64,000 nt of DNA from CAVPEV01 sp963703555 (GTDB taxonomy: Bacteria; Actinomycetota; Actinomycetes; Actinomycetales; Cellulomonadaceae): positions 47,202-111,201 of the forward strand of contig CAVPEV010000032.1 of the NCBI GenBank assembly GCA_963703555.1, in the 5' to 3' direction. This document shows, piece after piece, positions 1-8,630 of this stretch (position 1 is the stretch's first letter; every line of letters begins with the position of its first letter). The notes below the pieces were generated by a model. That model saw only the letters and a program-made list of their open reading frames with translations. It did not search any database and was not told the DNA's origin. Both the position numbers and the translations under genes were made by a program.

Positions 1-1
1 G

Positions 2-43
2 CAGCACGCCCGCGGGGCACCGGCAGAGCTGGAGACACCGTGA
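2..43 (+). CDS. 3' end of an upstream gene (partial)
   Basis: An open frame enters from the left edge and encodes about 13 residues ending in ELETP before a TGA. That stop overlaps the GTG of the next gene as GTGA, the same 4-bp coupling seen at several other junctions in this window. This is the only support; the product cannot be recognised from so short a tail. Confidence 0.3.
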   Translation, partial: QHARGAPAELETP

Positions 44-1365
44 CCACAGATCCCCACCGCCCGTTGGCCGGCACGCGGGTGCTCGACTTCACCTGGAGCG
101 TCGCCGGTCCGACGATGACCCGCTACCTGGCCGTGCTGGGTGCGGAGGTCATCAAGGTCGAGTGGCCCACCGCCCCCGACCCCATGCGTACCGCGATGTT
201 CCTCGCGGACGAGCCGGCCAAGACCCTGAACAACGGCGCGTTCTTCGCCAACCTCAACGTCGGCAAGCGCAGCCTGTCCGTCAACGTGCGCACCCCGCAG
301 GGCCTGGCGATCATCCGCGACCTGGTCCGCCGGTGCGACGTGGTCGCCGAGGCGTACTCCGCCTCGGTGCTGGAGCGCTGGGGGCTGGGGTACACCGAGC
401 TCCAGGCGCTCAACCCGCAGATCGTCTACGTGAGCATGAGCGGCTTCGGTCACACCGGACCGCACAAGGACAAGAGCACCTGGGGTCCGACGGCGCAGGC
501 CATGAGCGGCATGACGTTCCTGTCCGGCCTGCCGGGCCAGGCCCCGGCCGGCTGGGGCTGGTCCTACCTGGACGTGACCAGTGGGTACCTGGGGGCCGTG
601 GGCGTCCTCGGTGCGCTGACGCACAGGCAGCGCACCGGCGCAGGGGCGCGGCTGGACATGTCGCAGGTCGAGGTGGGCATCTCCCTGGTCGGCAGCGCCC
701 TGCTGGAGTCCGCCGTCACCGGGCGGGCGATGCGCCGGGACGGCATCCCCGGTGGCAACCGTTCCGTGGACGCCGAGGGTGCGGTCGTCGGCTACCGCGG
801 GGACCAGGCGGCACCGAGCAACGTCTACTCCACCGGCGACGGCGTGGACGACTTCTGCACGGTGTCCGTCGTCACCGACGCGCACTGGCAGGGCCTGGTG
901 GACGCGCTCGGCAGCCCGGCGTGGGCGCTGGACGACCGGTTCGCCACGCCGGCCGGACGGGCCGCACACCAGGACACCATCGACGCGCACCTCGCCGAGT
1001 GGATGCACGGGCGGGGCAAGTACGAGGCGATGCGCCTGCTGCAGGAGCACGGCGTGCCGGCCGGGGCGGTGCAGAGCGCCCACGACCGCGTGGAGCACGA
1101 CCCCCAGCTGGCGCACCGGGGCCTGTACACCGCCCTGGACCACCCGCAGCTGGGGACCCAGCTGTTCGAGGGCGTGCCGTTCCGGTCCGACGCGGCCGAG
1201 TACAGCCTCGAGCCGCGCTGGCCGGTGCTCGGTGCGGACACCGAGTACGTGCTGTCCGAGGTCCTCGGCTACTCCGACGACGTCATCGCCCAGCTCCGCG
1301 ACGATCACGTCCTGTGGCCCGAAGGGCTGCCCACCGACCCCGCCATCGAGAGGTCCCTGTGGTGA
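40..1365 (+). CDS. CaiB/BaiF family III CoA-transferase, subunit with catalytic Asp
   Basis: A 441-residue family III (CaiB/BaiF) CoA-transferase, the family that moves CoA between acyl-CoA and free acids through an aspartyl-CoA intermediate. The N-terminal Rossmann part begins LAGTRVLDFTWSVAGP (residues 9-24) with the usual GAEVIKVE strand (34-41) and NLNVGKRSLSV (71-81). The candidate nucleophile is Asp178 in LDVTSGYL, about 20 residues before the RTGAGARLDMS segment. Length is normal for the family. The start is a GTG coupled to an upstream stop, and the stop overlaps the next gene by 4 bp. It probably pairs with the following paralogue as a heteromer; the substrate cannot be told from sequence. 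Confidence 0.85.
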   Translation: MTTDPHRPLAGTRVLDFTWSVAGPTMTRYLAVLGAEVIKVEWPTAPDPMRTAMFLADEPAKTLNNGAFFANLNVGKRSLSVNVRTPQGLAIIRDLVRRCDVVAEAYSASVLERWGLGYTELQALNPQIVYVSMSGFGHTGPHKDKSTWGPTAQAMSGMTFLSGLPGQAPAGWGWSYLDVTSGYLGAVGVLGALTHRQRTGAGARLDMSQVEVGISLVGSALLESAVTGRAMRRDGIPGGNRSVDAEGAVVGYRGDQAAPSNVYSTGDGVDDFCTVSVVTDAHWQGLVDALGSPAWALDDRFATPAGRAAHQDTIDAHLAEWMHGRGKYEAMRLLQEHGVPAGAVQSAHDRVEHDPQLAHRGLYTALDHPQLGTQLFEGVPFRSDAAEYSLEPRWPVLGADTEYVLSEVLGYSDDVIAQLRDDHVLWPEGLPTDPAIERSLW

Positions 1366-2582
1366 ACGACGACACGACCATGCTGGGCGGGATCACCGTC
1401 CTGGAGCTGGACGCGGGGCTCGCCGCGTTCGCCGGCAAGCTGCTCGCCGACGCGGGCGCGGACGTCATCGCGGTGGAGCCACCCACCGGCGCGCCCGGCC
1501 GCTCCGTCGGACCGTTCCTGCCCGGGGACCGTACGACCGGCTCCAGTCTGCACTTCGGCCACTACAACACGTCGAAGCGGTCCGTCGTCCTGGACCGGGA
1601 GTCCGCGCAGGGACGCGCGGCGATCCTGGCCCTGGTCGCCGGCGCGGACGTCGTGCTCGACGGGCTGGGCGTCGGGGTGCTGGACGCCCTCGGGCTGGGC
1701 TACGAGGCGTGCCGCCAGGTCAACCCCGGGATCGTGTACTGCTCGGTCACCCCGTTCGGGACGGACGGGCCGTGGAGCACGCTGGCGGCCACCGACCTGA
1801 CCCAGCTGGCCCTCGGCGGCATCATGGCCGGCTGCGGGTACGACGACGGCGTGCCGACGGCCGACCCCATCGCACCCACCGGCGGGCAGGCAGCGCACGT
1901 CGTCGGAATCCAGGCGGCGATGGCCACGCTGGCGGCGCTCATCGAGTGCGGCAGCACCGGCGCCGGGCAGCACATCGACGTCTCGGCGCACGAGGCGCTG
2001 GCGGTGTCCACCGAGATGGCCGTGCCGTTCTGGCTCTACCAGCACCAGGAGGTCCGCCGGCAGACCGGTCGGCACGCGATGCCCGGCCGCGCCCCCGCCT
2101 GGCAGCACCTGTGCGCCGACGGCCGGTACTTCCTGGCGCTGCCGTTGTACATCGACGACAAGCGGTTCGCCGCGCTGGTGGAATGGTTCGACTCCGAGGG
2201 CATGGCCGAGGACCTCGCCGACGAGGTGTACCGGACCACGGCGACCCGCGAGCCGCAGATGGCCCACGTGGTCGACGTCATCGGCCGGTTCTGCGCCGCC
2301 CACGACTCGGCGTACCTGTTCCGCGAGGCCCAGGCCCGCCGCCTGCCGTGGGCGCCGGTGAACGCCCCCGACGAGCTGCTCGATGACCCGCACTTCACGC
2401 AGGTCCGGCACAGCTTCGTGGACGTCGCCACGCGGGACGGGCAGACCCACCCCTACGCCCGGCTGCCCTACCTCATCGGGACGGACCAGCACCCCCGGCC
2501 GGCCCCGCTGCTGGGCGAGCACACGGACGAGGTGCTGCGCGGGCTGGACCAGAGCGGCGTCGGCACCGCCCGGCACCTGTGA
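1362..2582 (+). CDS. CaiB/BaiF family III CoA-transferase, second subunit
   Basis: A 406-residue paralogue of the preceding CoA-transferase, translated from a GTG inside the GTGA overlap. It keeps the fold markers: GGITVLELDAGLAAFAGK near the N-terminus, ADVIAVEPP (33-41), GHYNTSKRSVVLD (66-78) and STGAGQHIDVSAHE (198-211). Aligning on the TGAG motif, the position of Asp178 in subunit one is Ala178 here (APTGGQAAHV), so the usual catalytic aspartate seems absent. That suggests a non-catalytic or regulatory subunit of a heteromeric enzyme, as in two-subunit family III transferases such as benzylsuccinate CoA-transferase; this is inference. A 46-bp gap separates it from the thiolase-like gene. 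Confidence 0.82.
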   Translation: MNDDTTMLGGITVLELDAGLAAFAGKLLADAGADVIAVEPPTGAPGRSVGPFLPGDRTTGSSLHFGHYNTSKRSVVLDRESAQGRAAILALVAGADVVLDGLGVGVLDALGLGYEACRQVNPGIVYCSVTPFGTDGPWSTLAATDLTQLALGGIMAGCGYDDGVPTADPIAPTGGQAAHVVGIQAAMATLAALIECGSTGAGQHIDVSAHEALAVSTEMAVPFWLYQHQEVRRQTGRHAMPGRAPAWQHLCADGRYFLALPLYIDDKRFAALVEWFDSEGMAEDLADEVYRTTATREPQMAHVVDVIGRFCAAHDSAYLFREAQARRLPWAPVNAPDELLDDPHFTQVRHSFVDVATRDGQTHPYARLPYLIGTDQHPRPAPLLGEHTDEVLRGLDQSGVGTARHL

Positions 2583-2628
2583 CGCGACCCGGCACCCAAC
2601 GACCCGGCACCGACCAAGGAGCTCACGC

Positions 2629-3810
2629 ATGACCAGCACACTGACCGACAAGGCCTACATCGCCGGGATCGGGGAGACGGACTACGTCCGCGGCACGCCG
2701 AAGAGCGAGCGCCAGCTGGTGCTCGAGGCCTCGGTGGCCGCGTGCCGGGACGCCGGCATCCAGACCAGCTCGGTGGACGGCGTCGTCATGGCTTTCCGGG
2801 ACTCGCCCACCAACGAGGACTTCATCGCCGCCCTCGGCATCACCGACCTGCGCTTCCATGCTCACGTGCACATCGGCGGGGCCTCCGCGGTGGCGTCCGT
2901 GGTCCAGGCCGCGGCCGCGGTGGCGGCGGGCCTGGCCAGCCGGGTGATCGTCGCCACCGGCTGGAACGCCTTCTCCACCCCGAACCGGCTGAGCTCCGGC
3001 TCGCAGGGGCCGGGGACCACGGTGACCGGCATCCCCGGTGCCGAGATCCGCGCCAACGTGGAGTACCCCGCGGGCCTGCTCGTGCCGATGCAGTGGTACA
3101 GCCTGCACGCCAACCGGTGGTTCCATGAGACGAAGGCCGACCCGGCCGGCATGGCGACCGTCGCCCTGACCACCCGCCGGCACGCCCACCTCAACCCGAA
3201 GGCGTACATGCGGGACCGCGACCTCACCGAGGAGCAGTACTGGGCCTCGCCGACGCTGGTGAAGCCCTTCCACCTCTTCGACATCTGCCTGGAGACCGAC
3301 GGCGCGGCGGCCGTGCTCGTCGTCTCCGCCGAGGAGGCCCGGGCCATGGGCGCGCGCGCGGTCGCCATCGCCGGCGGTGCGGAGGGGCACGCGGACTCCC
3401 CCGACGACCTGTCCAGCCGACCCGACATCCTCAACATGGGGATCACCAAGGCCGCCGGGCGGGCGTTCGCGATGGCCGGGGTGAGCCGGCAGGAGATCGA
3501 CTTCGCGGAGATCTACGACTGCTTCACGTTCGTCGTGCTGCGACAGCTGGAGGAAATGGGCTTCTGCGGCCGCGGCGAGTCGCCGGAGTTCGTCGCCGGC
3601 GGACGGATCGCGCTGGGCGGGCAGCTGCCGGTCAACACGCACGGCGGGTTGCTCTCCCAGGCCCACGTCGTCGGGATGAACCACGTCGTGGAAGGGGTGC
3701 GCCAGCTGCGCGGGGAGGCCGGCGAGGCCCAGGTGGCCGGCGCCCACATCGGGCTCGTCACCGGCTACGGCGACTTCTCCGACGGCTCGCTGGTCATCCT
3801 GCACAACTGA
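2629..3810 (+). CDS. Thiolase-like protein (Ltp/SCP2-type), probable acyl-CoA thiolase or retro-aldolase subunit
   Basis: A 393-residue thiolase-fold protein of the lipid-transfer (Ltp/SCP2-thiolase) group. AAGGAG at 2616-2621 sets the ATG start. The N-terminus is YIAGIGETDYVRG; the loop that carries the nucleophilic Cys in true thiolases reads HIGGASAVAS (81-90) with no Cys; the NTHGG histidine motif is near residue 338; and the C-terminal CxGGG motif is replaced by VTGYGDFSDGS. Loss of both cysteines argues against thiolysis. Ltp proteins of steroid side-chain degradation paired with DUF35 partners act as retro-aldolases, and here a DUF35 gene follows directly. Substrate unknown. Confidence 0.82.
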   Translation: MTSTLTDKAYIAGIGETDYVRGTPKSERQLVLEASVAACRDAGIQTSSVDGVVMAFRDSPTNEDFIAALGITDLRFHAHVHIGGASAVASVVQAAAAVAAGLASRVIVATGWNAFSTPNRLSSGSQGPGTTVTGIPGAEIRANVEYPAGLLVPMQWYSLHANRWFHETKADPAGMATVALTTRRHAHLNPKAYMRDRDLTEEQYWASPTLVKPFHLFDICLETDGAAAVLVVSAEEARAMGARAVAIAGGAEGHADSPDDLSSRPDILNMGITKAAGRAFAMAGVSRQEIDFAEIYDCFTFVVLRQLEEMGFCGRGESPEFVAGGRIALGGQLPVNTHGGLLSQAHVVGMNHVVEGVRQLRGEAGEAQVAGAHIGLVTGYGDFSDGSLVILHN

Positions 3811-3909
3811 CCGATCTCACCCGACCCTGCACCCGACCCCGTGGTCGGCGTCCTGCACGCCGGCTGGCCCCCGGACCCCGGGTGGCCCCCAGACCAAGGA
3901 GCTCGAACC

Positions 3910-4344
3910 ATGACGACGACGACCGACGTCCCCCGCCCCGTCCCGGCGATGCCGGACAGCCCGCTCTACCGGGCCTACTTCGCCGGCCTGCGCGAGCAGG
4001 CCATCCGGGTGCCCCGGTGCACCGACTGCGGCGTCCTGCAGTGGCCACCTCGGGAGCTGTGCGGGCACTGCCAGGGATCCTCGTTCGAGCAGGTCGACGT
4101 ACCCACCGTCGGCGAGGTCTACACGTACACCGTGATGAACCGGGCGTTCCACCCGTGGTTCCGGGACAAGGTGCCCTACGGGGCGGCCGTCGTCGAGGTC
4201 GCGCCCGGCGTGCGCATCCTCGGCCGGTACGCCGGGGACGACGTCGAGTCGCTGCACTGCGGCCAGCGCATGGTGGCGGTGTTCGACGACCTCGGCGCGG
4301 ACAGCGGCTCGATCGCCTGGCGTCCCGCCCGGGCCACCCGGTAG
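3910..4344 (+). CDS. Zn-ribbon/OB-fold DUF35 protein, partner of the thiolase-like protein
   Basis: A 144-residue DUF35-family protein with an N-terminal rubredoxin-like zinc ribbon (RCTDCGVLQWPP then LCGHCQGSS, a C-X2-C-X11-C-X2-C pattern at about residues 37-55) followed by an OB-fold (VPTVGEVYTYTVMN onward). Proteins of this type bind thiolase-like enzymes, as with ChsH2 and Ltp2, and carry acyl-CoA substrates. The ATG is preceded by AAGGAG at 3896-3901, the same spacing and context as the preceding gene. It sits 99 bp after the thiolase-like gene and 8 bp before the metallo-hydrolase, so it is part of the same operon. Confidence 0.85.
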   Translation: MTTTTDVPRPVPAMPDSPLYRAYFAGLREQAIRVPRCTDCGVLQWPPRELCGHCQGSSFEQVDVPTVGEVYTYTVMNRAFHPWFRDKVPYGAAVVEVAPGVRILGRYAGDDVESLHCGQRMVAVFDDLGADSGSIAWRPARATR

Positions 4345-4352
4345 CCGTCCCG

Positions 4353-5342
4353 GTGCACGCCACCAGCACCCTCCCGGACGCCTGGCCGGCCGGCTCCCCG
4401 CCCCTGGAACAGGTCCGTGACGACGTCTGGGCGCTGGCCCAGCCGATGACCCAGGCGTACCTGCGGTACTCGTTCGCCTACCTGCTGCGGGACACCGACG
4501 GCTGGTTCCACGTGATCGACCCCGGCTCGGAGTCGGCGAGCAGCTGGGCGGGCCTGCTCGACGCCCTGACAACGCTCGGCGCCTCCCCCGCCGACGTCCG
4601 GTCGATCACCGGTACCCACCTGCACCCGGACCACATCGGCGTCATGGAGCGGCTGCGCCGGGCGTCGGGGGCAGCCACCCAGCTGCAGGTGACCGAGCGC
4701 GACGCGCTGTCCGGCGGCGCGCTGCAGGCGTGGGCCACCCGGTCCCCCGCCGACGACCTGACCCGGTGGGGCGTGCCCGACGACCGGTGGCCCGAGCTGC
4801 TGGGGATCGGGGACGACGTGCCGCCCGCCTCCCCGGCCGGGGTCGACCGCGCCCTGGTGGACGGCCAGCGCCTGGACATCCCCGGGTTCGACATCACGGT
4901 CATGCTCACACCGGGGCACACCTCCGGCCACATCTGCCTGCGCGACGACTCCCGTGGTCTGCTCTACTCCGGCGACCTCCTGCTGCCGACCATCTACCCC
5001 GGTCTGGGGCTGGGCGGCCTGAGCTCGTCGAACGCGCTGGCGGACTACCTGGACAGCCTCGAGCGGGTCAGCCGGTACCCGGACTACGAGGTCCTGCCGG
5101 GCCACGGCTACCGGTTCCTCGGCCTCGCCGAGCGGGCCGCCCAGTCCGCCGAGCACCACCTGCGGCGCACCCGCGAAGTCGCCGCGGCCATCGCGGGCGA
5201 TGCCACGCCCACCACCTGGCAGGTCGCGTCCCGGCTCACCTGGTCGGCCGGCTGGCACAACCTGCACGACGTCTACCTGTACTCCGCGCTGCTGCAGACC
5301 GACTGCCACCGCGACTACGTCCTCAACCACCCGGGGGACTGA
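4353..5342 (+). CDS. Metallo-beta-lactamase-fold hydrolase
   Basis: A 329-residue MBL-fold protein. The metal-binding signature HLHPDHIG lies at 89-96, a later TPGHTSGH supplies another ligand, YSGDLLLP carries the bridging Asp, and VLPGHGY near residue 252 supplies the last His. The C-terminal helical tail (EHHLRRTREVAAAI ... HNLHDVYLYSALL) resembles glyoxalase-II-like and acyl-thioesterase-like MBL proteins of catabolic operons. The start is a GTG 8 bp after the DUF35 gene; no better upstream start exists. Given its place in a CoA-metabolism operon, a CoA-thioester or lactone hydrolase role is plausible but inferred. Confidence 0.8.
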   Translation: MHATSTLPDAWPAGSPPLEQVRDDVWALAQPMTQAYLRYSFAYLLRDTDGWFHVIDPGSESASSWAGLLDALTTLGASPADVRSITGTHLHPDHIGVMERLRRASGAATQLQVTERDALSGGALQAWATRSPADDLTRWGVPDDRWPELLGIGDDVPPASPAGVDRALVDGQRLDIPGFDITVMLTPGHTSGHICLRDDSRGLLYSGDLLLPTIYPGLGLGGLSSSNALADYLDSLERVSRYPDYEVLPGHGYRFLGLAERAAQSAEHHLRRTREVAAAIAGDATPTTWQVASRLTWSAGWHNLHDVYLYSALLQTDCHRDYVLNHPGD

Positions 5343-5366
5343 GCCGGGGGACCGAGCCGGGGGACG
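5331..5366 (+). repeat. 13-bp tandem repeat across a stop codon
   Basis: Three copies of a 13-bp unit (ccgggggacygag-like) start at 5331, 5344 and 5357. The first copy holds the TGA of the MBL gene, so the end of the gene has been duplicated into the intergenic space. Confidence 0.75.
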
Positions 5367-5460
5367 GCGACCCACGCCCGTGCGAGCGCGGGCACGCGGT
5401 GCGTCACACCTCAGCGCCTCGGGTCTGCGTGGGCCACTCCTCGACCTGTTGCCGCAGCGC

Positions 5461-5511
5461 CCTCCGCACGGCACTGCCCTCCGCACGGCACTGCGCTCCG
5501 CACGGCACTGC
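5461..5511 (+). repeat. 17-bp tandem repeat, three copies
   Basis: Three adjacent 17-bp units built on ctccgcacggcactgc lie at 5461-5477, 5478-5494 and 5495-5511; only the first base of copy three differs. They occupy the 290-bp gap between the MBL gene and the DksA-like gene, where no other gene or clear promoter was seen. Confidence 0.8.
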
Positions 5512-5632
5512 GCTCCTGCGAGCTGTTGAGCCACCTGCGCCAAGGTCGCCCGGCGGGGGACGTCTTCGACGACCTCCCTGGGCAGCACATCCACATCGTC
5601 AACGCAGCTGCCTGGCGACGTACCGTTGCCGA

Positions 5633-5992
5633 GTGGCCTCCCGCGACCAACACCTGCGCGAGCTCCTCGGGCAGGAGCACGCCGAGGCGCTCGGCCGGCT
5701 GGACGGCACCCGGCGGGAGCTGGCCGCGATCGTCGACGCAGCGCGGGACAGCCCCTCGGACGACGAGCACGACCCGGAGGGCGCCACCATCGCGTTCGAC
5801 CGCGCCCAGCTGGGCGCCCTGGAGCGGTCCGCCGTCGACCGGCTGGCGGAGGTCGACGCGGCGCAGGCCCGGCTGGCGGCCGGGACCTACGGCCGGTGCG
5901 AACGGTGCGGCCGGCGGATCCCGGGCGACCGGCTCGCCGCGCGCCCCACCGCGCGGCTGTGCCTGGAGTGCGCAGCGCGCGCCACCGCATAG
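5633..5992 (+). CDS. DksA/TraR-type C4 zinc-finger protein
   Basis: A 119-residue protein of the TraR/DksA zinc-finger family. Residues 5-85 are predicted helical and rich in Glu, Ala and Arg (probable coiled coil). The C-terminal finger is C89-X2-C92-X17-C110-X2-C113 in GRCERCGRRIP ... LCLECA, with the GTYGRCERCG signature intact. Such proteins contact RNA polymerase through the secondary channel or act as small regulators; actinobacterial members are mostly uncharacterised. The start is taken as the GTG at 5633 because it gives a compact protein with the family's normal length. It stands alone upstream of manA with a 37-bp gap. Confidence 0.8.
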   Translation: MASRDQHLRELLGQEHAEALGRLDGTRRELAAIVDAARDSPSDDEHDPEGATIAFDRAQLGALERSAVDRLAEVDAAQARLAAGTYGRCERCGRRIPGDRLAARPTARLCLECAARATA

Positions 5993-6029
5993 GCTGCCCG
6001 GCAGAGATCCCGCACCCTACGGAAGACCC

Positions 6030-7226
6030 ATGCACCGGCTCACCCACGCCGCCCAGCACTACGCCTGGGGCTCGCCCACCGCGATCCCCGAGCTCCTGCG
6101 TGTTCCGGCCGACGGCCGGCCGCTCGCCGAGGCCTGGTTCGGCGCCCACCCGTCCGCGCCGGCGACGCTGGTGCTGCCCGACGGGCCGGTCGGCCTGGAC
6201 GCGGTGGTCGCCGCAGACCCGCCGGCCGCGCTGGGCGAGGACGTCGTGGCCCGGTTCGGGCCGACCCTGCCGTACCTCATGAAGCTCATCGCGGCCGACC
6301 GCCCGCTGTCCCTGCAGGTCCACCCCGACCGGGACCTGGCCCGGGCCGGGTTCGCCGCCGAGGACGCGGCCGGCATCCCGTTGGACGCCGCCGACCGCAG
6401 CTACAAGGACACCAACCACAAGCCCGAGCTCGTCTACGCGCTCACCCGGTTCGAGGCCATGGCCGGCTTCCGGGCCCCCCGCCGGGCCGGCGAGCTGTTC
6501 ACCGGGCTGGACGCCCCGCTGGCTCGGCGCCTGCGCGCCCGGCTGGCCGCGGACCCGTCCGTCGGGGGCATCCGCACGGTGTTCCACGCCCTCCTGGACC
6601 CGGCGGCCCGGCCCGACCCCGAGGCGGTCGCCGCGGTGGCCGCCGCATGCGCGGCCCGGCTGGCCGCCGGCTCCCCGTCCCCCCGGGCGGACAGGACGGT
6701 GGTCCGGCTGCAGGCCGCCTACCCCGGGGACCCCGGCGTCATCACCTCGCTGCTGCTCAACCCGGTGACCCTGGAGCCCGGGGACGCGCTGTTCGTGCCG
6801 GCCGGGGCGGTGCACGCCTACCTGTCCGGGCTCGCCGTGGAGATCCAGGCCAGCTCGGACAACGTGCTGCGCGCCGGGCTGACCCCCAAGCACGTGGACG
6901 TGGCCGAGCTGCTGCGGGCCGTCGACTACGTCGCCGCCCCGCCGATCCGGATCGCGCCGGAACGGTTCCACGGCGCGACCGTCGTGTACTACGCGCCGGT
7001 CGACGACTTCGAGCTGTCCGTCACGACGGTGACCGACGACGCGACCCACCCGTTGCCGGGCCGGGGACCCCGGATCCTGCTCTGTCTGGCCGGGACGGCG
7101 ACGGTGGCCACCAGCGAGGACGGCACCCTCACCCTCACCCAGGGCCAGGCCGCCTTCGTGCCGGCCTCCGACGGCCGACTCACGATCACCGGCCAGGGCA
7201 CCGTGGTCCAGGCCGACGTGCCCTGA
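6030..7226 (+). CDS. manA: Mannose-6-phosphate isomerase, class I
   Basis: A 398-residue type I phosphomannose isomerase converting fructose-6-P and mannose-6-P, feeding GDP-mannose and cell-envelope glycan synthesis. The zinc site is visible: Gln96 and His98 in LSLQVHPD, Glu133 in NHKPELVYAL, and His in FVPAGAVHAYLSG. The N-terminus RLTHAAQHYAWGS is typical of bacterial ManA. Length fits the family. The ATG lies 37 bp after the zinc-finger gene. The gene converges on the EAL protein with about 50 bp between stops and no obvious terminator hairpin. Confidence 0.93.
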   Translation: MHRLTHAAQHYAWGSPTAIPELLRVPADGRPLAEAWFGAHPSAPATLVLPDGPVGLDAVVAADPPAALGEDVVARFGPTLPYLMKLIAADRPLSLQVHPDRDLARAGFAAEDAAGIPLDAADRSYKDTNHKPELVYALTRFEAMAGFRAPRRAGELFTGLDAPLARRLRARLAADPSVGGIRTVFHALLDPAARPDPEAVAAVAAACAARLAAGSPSPRADRTVVRLQAAYPGDPGVITSLLLNPVTLEPGDALFVPAGAVHAYLSGLAVEIQASSDNVLRAGLTPKHVDVAELLRAVDYVAAPPIRIAPERFHGATVVYYAPVDDFELSVTTVTDDATHPLPGRGPRILLCLAGTATVATSEDGTLTLTQGQAAFVPASDGRLTITGQGTVVQADVP

Positions 7227-7277
7227 CCCACCGGCCGTGCCCGGCAGGTCCGCCGAGCGGCGGCCACCGCCCCGCGG

Positions 7278-8537
7278 TCAGCCCGCCTCGTCGGACACGG
7301 CGTCACCGGCCGACCGCTCGGCGCGGAGCACGCTGGACAGCAGCTCGCGGGCCTCGCGGACCCCGGTGAGGTAGGCGAGCGACACCTGCAGCGGGGTGTA
7401 CGGCTCGCCGAGCTGCGGCTGCTCGCCGACCGCCGCGGCCCGCACGTACTCGTCGAGCACGTCGCAGGCCAGCACGGCGTCACGGCCGGGGGCCGGCCGG
7501 TGCAGCTGTGCGCTGAGCTGGTCCACCCCGGTGCCGAGCAGCCCGGCGATGATCCGCAGCAGCTCCTCGGTCGAGGCGTCGACGGGTTCGGCCGGGTGCA
7601 GGATCTCCACCGCACGGGTGCGGGCCAGGGTGGCCAGCGCCAGCTCGTCGTCGTGGTGCCCCACCGCCGCCATGACCTCCAGGATCAACATCGCCCGCAG
7701 CCGGTCCTGGCCGAGCAGCACGAGGGCCTGCAACAGGTTGTGCACCGGCAGCGCCGTGCCGGCCGCCGAGTTCACCGCCCGCAGCACCTTGAGCGCGATG
7801 GCCGGGTCCGCACCGGTGAGCCGGGACAGCGAGCGGTAGGTCATCTGCTCGTCCCCGAGCCGCGCCAGCAGCCGGCCGGCCAGCTCGGCGTGGTGCACCA
7901 GCGTCGGGCGGACCAGCACCGCCGGCCGGTGGAAGTGGTAGCCCTGGAACAGTTGGAAGCCGGCGTCCCGGGCCAGCTCGACGTCCCGCGCGGTCTCCAT
8001 CCGCTCGGCCACCAGGGTCGCCTGGGGCGCGTCGGACCGCAGCTGCGCACCGAGCCGCACCAGCGCCTGCGGGCCGACGCCGGCCAGGTCGACCTTGACA
8101 TAGTCCGCCAGCCCCAACAGCGGGCCGCGGCGGTCCTCCCCGGCGAAGTCGTCCAGCGCGATGGCGTAACCGCGGTCGCGCAGCCGGAGCAGACCGGCCA
8201 CGACGTCCTCGTCGACGCACACCTGCTCGAGCACCTCGAGGACGACGCCGTCGGGAGGCAGCGGCACGGGCAGGTCCCCCACGACGAAGGACCGCGGCAC
8301 GTTGACGAACAGCCGGCCGTCCCCGGCCATGTCCTGGACGCCGAACTCGCCCATCGTCGCGGCGATGACGGTGGCGGTGGCGAAGTCGTCGTCCACGCCG
8401 GGCCGCACGCCCGAGACGGTGCTCGCGGCGTCCGGACGGAACAGCAGCTCGTGCCCGACCACCTGGCCCAGCACGTCGTAGATGCCCTGGCGGGCGATGC
8501 AGACGTCGTGGACGCGCCCGCGGGCGCCATCTGCCAT
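7278..8537 (-). CDS. EAL-HDOD (YuxH-like) signalling protein, putative c-di-GMP phosphodiesterase
   Basis: A 419-residue protein with an N-terminal EAL domain (about 10-205) and a C-terminal HDOD domain (about 210-400), the YuxH architecture; no GGDEF domain is present. EAL catalytic positions are largely kept: Glu30 in GHELLFRP, Asn79 in FVNVP, Glu101 in VVLEVLEQ, Asp129-Asp130 in LDDFAG, Lys148 in YVKVD, Glu178 in VAERMET and Gln198 in FQGYHF. Hydrolysis of c-di-GMP is therefore possible although the EAL triplet itself reads ELL. HDOD domains mediate signalling protein contacts. It is divergent from the helicase gene, with the 21-bp repeats between them. Confidence 0.85.
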   Translation of the reverse strand: MADGARGRVHDVCIARQGIYDVLGQVVGHELLFRPDAASTVSGVRPGVDDDFATATVIAATMGEFGVQDMAGDGRLFVNVPRSFVVGDLPVPLPPDGVVLEVLEQVCVDEDVVAGLLRLRDRGYAIALDDFAGEDRRGPLLGLADYVKVDLAGVGPQALVRLGAQLRSDAPQATLVAERMETARDVELARDAGFQLFQGYHFHRPAVLVRPTLVHHAELAGRLLARLGDEQMTYRSLSRLTGADPAIALKVLRAVNSAAGTALPVHNLLQALVLLGQDRLRAMLILEVMAAVGHHDDELALATLARTRAVEILHPAEPVDASTEELLRIIAGLLGTGVDQLSAQLHRPAPGRDAVLACDVLDEYVRAAAVGEQPQLGEPYTPLQVSLAYLTGVREARELLSSVLRAERSAGDAVSDEAG

Positions 8538-8630
8538 CAGCCGACCCCTCCCGCCTCGCCAGGCCGCCGGCCCGCTCGGGCCGGGACCTCCGGACCACTC
8601 ATCGGCCGCACGGGGGCCGGTCTGCGCAGA

